Of a DNA stretch of 64,000 nt, positions 62,698 to 64,000 are shown piece by piece. This DNA is from Baekduia soli. GTDB taxonomy: Bacteria > Actinomycetota > Thermoleophilia > Solirubrobacterales > Solirubrobacteraceae. The position numbers were made by a program, and so were the translations under genes. The stretch is taken from NCBI RefSeq assembly GCF_007970665.1, contig NZ_CP042430.1, forward strand, positions 2,604,001 to 2,668,000, in the 5' to 3' direction. Each line of letters starts with the position of its first letter. Within the stretch, counting starts at the first letter, position 1. The notes beneath the pieces were generated by a model. It saw nothing but the letters and a program-made list of their open reading frames with translations. It did no database searches and was not told where the DNA came from.

Positions 62698-64000
62698 CGC
62701 GCGTGCTGTTCTGCTGCTGGCCGTTCGAGGGCCACGTCTTCCCGCAGATGAGCATGGCGTTGGCGCTGCGCGAGCGCGGCCACGAGGTCGCGTTCTGGAC
62801 CGACGCATCCCAGCGCGAGCTCGTCGAGGGCCAGGGGTTCGAGCTCTTCCCGTTCCGCCGTGTCGCGCCCGCGTGGCTGCGCGTGCACGGCACCGACCGC
62901 GGCACGGCGGGCCGGCGCCAGGCGCTGCAGCAGCTGCGCGACGCGCGCGAGTGGATCATCGGGACGATCCCCGACCAGGTCGCCGACCTGCGCGACGTCG
63001 TCGCGGCCTACGGCCCCGACGTCGTCGGCGCCGAGGCCTCCATGTGGGGTCCCACGCTGCTGCCCGAGACCCTGCCCGTGCCGGTCGCGCTCGTCTCGCC
63101 GCTGACGGGCGCCGAGCTGCCCGGCCCCGACGCGCCGGTGCCCGGTGGGCTCGCGCCGCGGGGCAGCGCCCGCGCGGGCGCCCTGCGCGCGGTCGCCGCG
63201 CAGGTCACCACGCTCGTCACGCGCCGGATGCGCACGCGCATCGACGGCTACCGGGCCGACCAGGGCCTCGGCCCGCTCGGTGGCACGGTGCACGAGGCGC
63301 TGGGCCGCCTCCCGCTGTATCTCGTGCTGAGCACGCCCGAGCTGGACTACCGCCGCACCGACCTTCCGCCCAACGTGCACTACGTCGGCGCGTGCCTGTG
63401 GCACCCGCCCGAGCCGCCCGGGACGCTGGCCGCGCTGGACGCGATCCCCGCCGGGCGCCCGTGGGTCCACGTCACCGAGGGCACGTCGCACTTCAGGGAC
63501 CACGTCGTCCTGCGCGCCGCCGCGCAGGGCCTGGGCGGTGGACCCTACGAGGCGATCCTGACGACCGGCCGCGGCCGCGACGCCGCGACGATGGGCCTCG
63601 GCGCCCCCGCGGCCAACGTCCACATCACCGACTGGCTCAGCCACGACGTGCTGCTGCCGCGCTGCCGCGCGATCGTCACCACCGGCGGCATGGGCACCGT
63701 CATGGCCGCGCTGCGCGACGGCGTGCCGCTCGTCGTCGTGCCCACCGACTGGGACAAGCCGGCCAGCGCCGCGCGCATCGTCGCCGCCGGGGCGGGCCTC
63801 CGGCTCATGCCGCGCCGCTGCACGCCCGAGCGCCTGCGCGACGCGGTCGAGGAGGTCCTCGGCGATCCGCGTCACCTGGCCGGCGCGCAACGCGCCGCCC
63901 AGCAGCTCGCCGCCGCGCCCGGGCCGGCAGGCGCCGCCCGGCTCATCGCGAACCTTGCCACGACCGGCGGGTCTGCCCCCCGCTCCACGCCGTTTACGAG
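62694..64000 (+). CDS. MGT/UGT-type glycosyltransferase 2, 3' end off window
   Basis: At least 435 residues and still open at the right edge. Clearly paralogous to the preceding gene: VLFCCWPFEGHVFPQMSMA, WVHVTEGTSHFRD, NVHITDWLSHDVLLPRC, VTTGGMGTVMAALRDGVPLV, TDWDKPASAARI. Here the sugar-donor loop is TTGGMGT, nearer the usual family motif. ATGA-coupled to glycosyltransferase 1. Two adjacent, diverged transferases suggest two sugars or two positions on the product. Near-complete, since the last family motif is passed by 63,880. Confidence 0.88.
   Translation, partial: MTRVLFCCWPFEGHVFPQMSMALALRERGHEVAFWTDASQRELVEGQGFELFPFRRVAPAWLRVHGTDRGTAGRRQALQQLRDAREWIIGTIPDQVADLRDVVAAYGPDVVGAEASMWGPTLLPETLPVPVALVSPLTGAELPGPDAPVPGGLAPRGSARAGALRAVAAQVTTLVTRRMRTRIDGYRADQGLGPLGGTVHEALGRLPLYLVLSTPELDYRRTDLPPNVHYVGACLWHPPEPPGTLAALDAIPAGRPWVHVTEGTSHFRDHVVLRAAAQGLGGGPYEAILTTGRGRDAATMGLGAPAANVHITDWLSHDVLLPRCRAIVTTGGMGTVMAALRDGVPLVVVPTDWDKPASAARIVAAGAGLRLMPRRCTPERLRDAVEEVLGDPRHLAGAQRAAQQLAAAPGPAGAARLIANLATTGGSAPRSTPFT

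Overview
The window is very GC-rich, densely packed, double-stranded bacterial chromosome. Gene content (an archaeal-type fructose-bisphosphate aldolase/phosphatase, a phosphoribosyltransferase-dienelactone hydrolase of the Rv0571c type, DUF2267, tandem universal stress protein, many GTG starts, many 4-nt ATGA/GTGA overlaps, TAnnnT -10 boxes) fits an actinobacterium, most plausibly class Thermoleophilia (Solirubrobacterales). The taxon is an inference. No tRNA, rRNA, CRISPR array or intact insertion sequence was seen.

0-17 kb: a carbon-storage and stress block. It holds 6-phosphogluconate dehydrogenase (5' end off the window), a glucokinase remnant, a cysteine hydrolase, two small helical proteins, the phosphoribosyltransferase-hydrolase fusion, a PRPP-synthetase-like protein, the aldolase/phosphatase, DUF2267, then a minus-strand operon of glycogen-debranching-type glucosidase, HAD-GH65 phosphorylase and universal stress protein, a divergent GT4 glycosyltransferase and an ABC-2 exporter.

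17-36 kb: general metabolism. It includes SDR and zinc dehydrogenases, a CoA-transferase, an APH-type kinase with a lipocalin-like partner, an HD-GYP/LuxR regulator, an enolase-superfamily protein, a DUF2652 cyclase-like protein facing an MFS transporter with a cyclic-nucleotide domain, formamidase, a MoaD-like protein, a P450 and a P-type Ca2+ ATPase.

36-42.5 kb: a flavin amine/amino-acid oxidase, a decayed amino-acid permease, arginine deiminase and carbamate kinase (no ornithine carbamoyltransferase), and a secreted GH5 glycosidase with a lysine/alanine repeat tail.

42.5-64 kb: the most unusual part. A minus-strand protein fuses an acyl-CoA carboxylase carboxyltransferase to an APS kinase. 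Across a divergent promoter with a perfect 20-bp palindrome lies a plus-strand operon of at least 19 kb with overlapping genes: a giant synthase (two nitronate-monooxygenase/PfaD-like domains, KS, AT, ACP, KR, DH), a second synthase (KS, AT, DH, built-in phosphopantetheinyl transferase), a free ACP, an alkaline-phosphatase-superfamily phosphodiesterase, an alpha/beta hydrolase, an SDR and two MGT-type glycosyltransferases (the last runs off the window). I read it as a compact Pfa/secondary-lipid-like synthase making a long acyl or polyketide chain that is reduced and glycosylated. The carboxyltransferase could supply extender units; the APS kinase hints at sulfate-activation chemistry.

Seven genes or fragments carry apparent single-base frameshifts, most in short C or G runs. 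They look like sequencing or assembly indels rather than decay, and matter for reading the synthase and the carboxyltransferase-kinase fusion.
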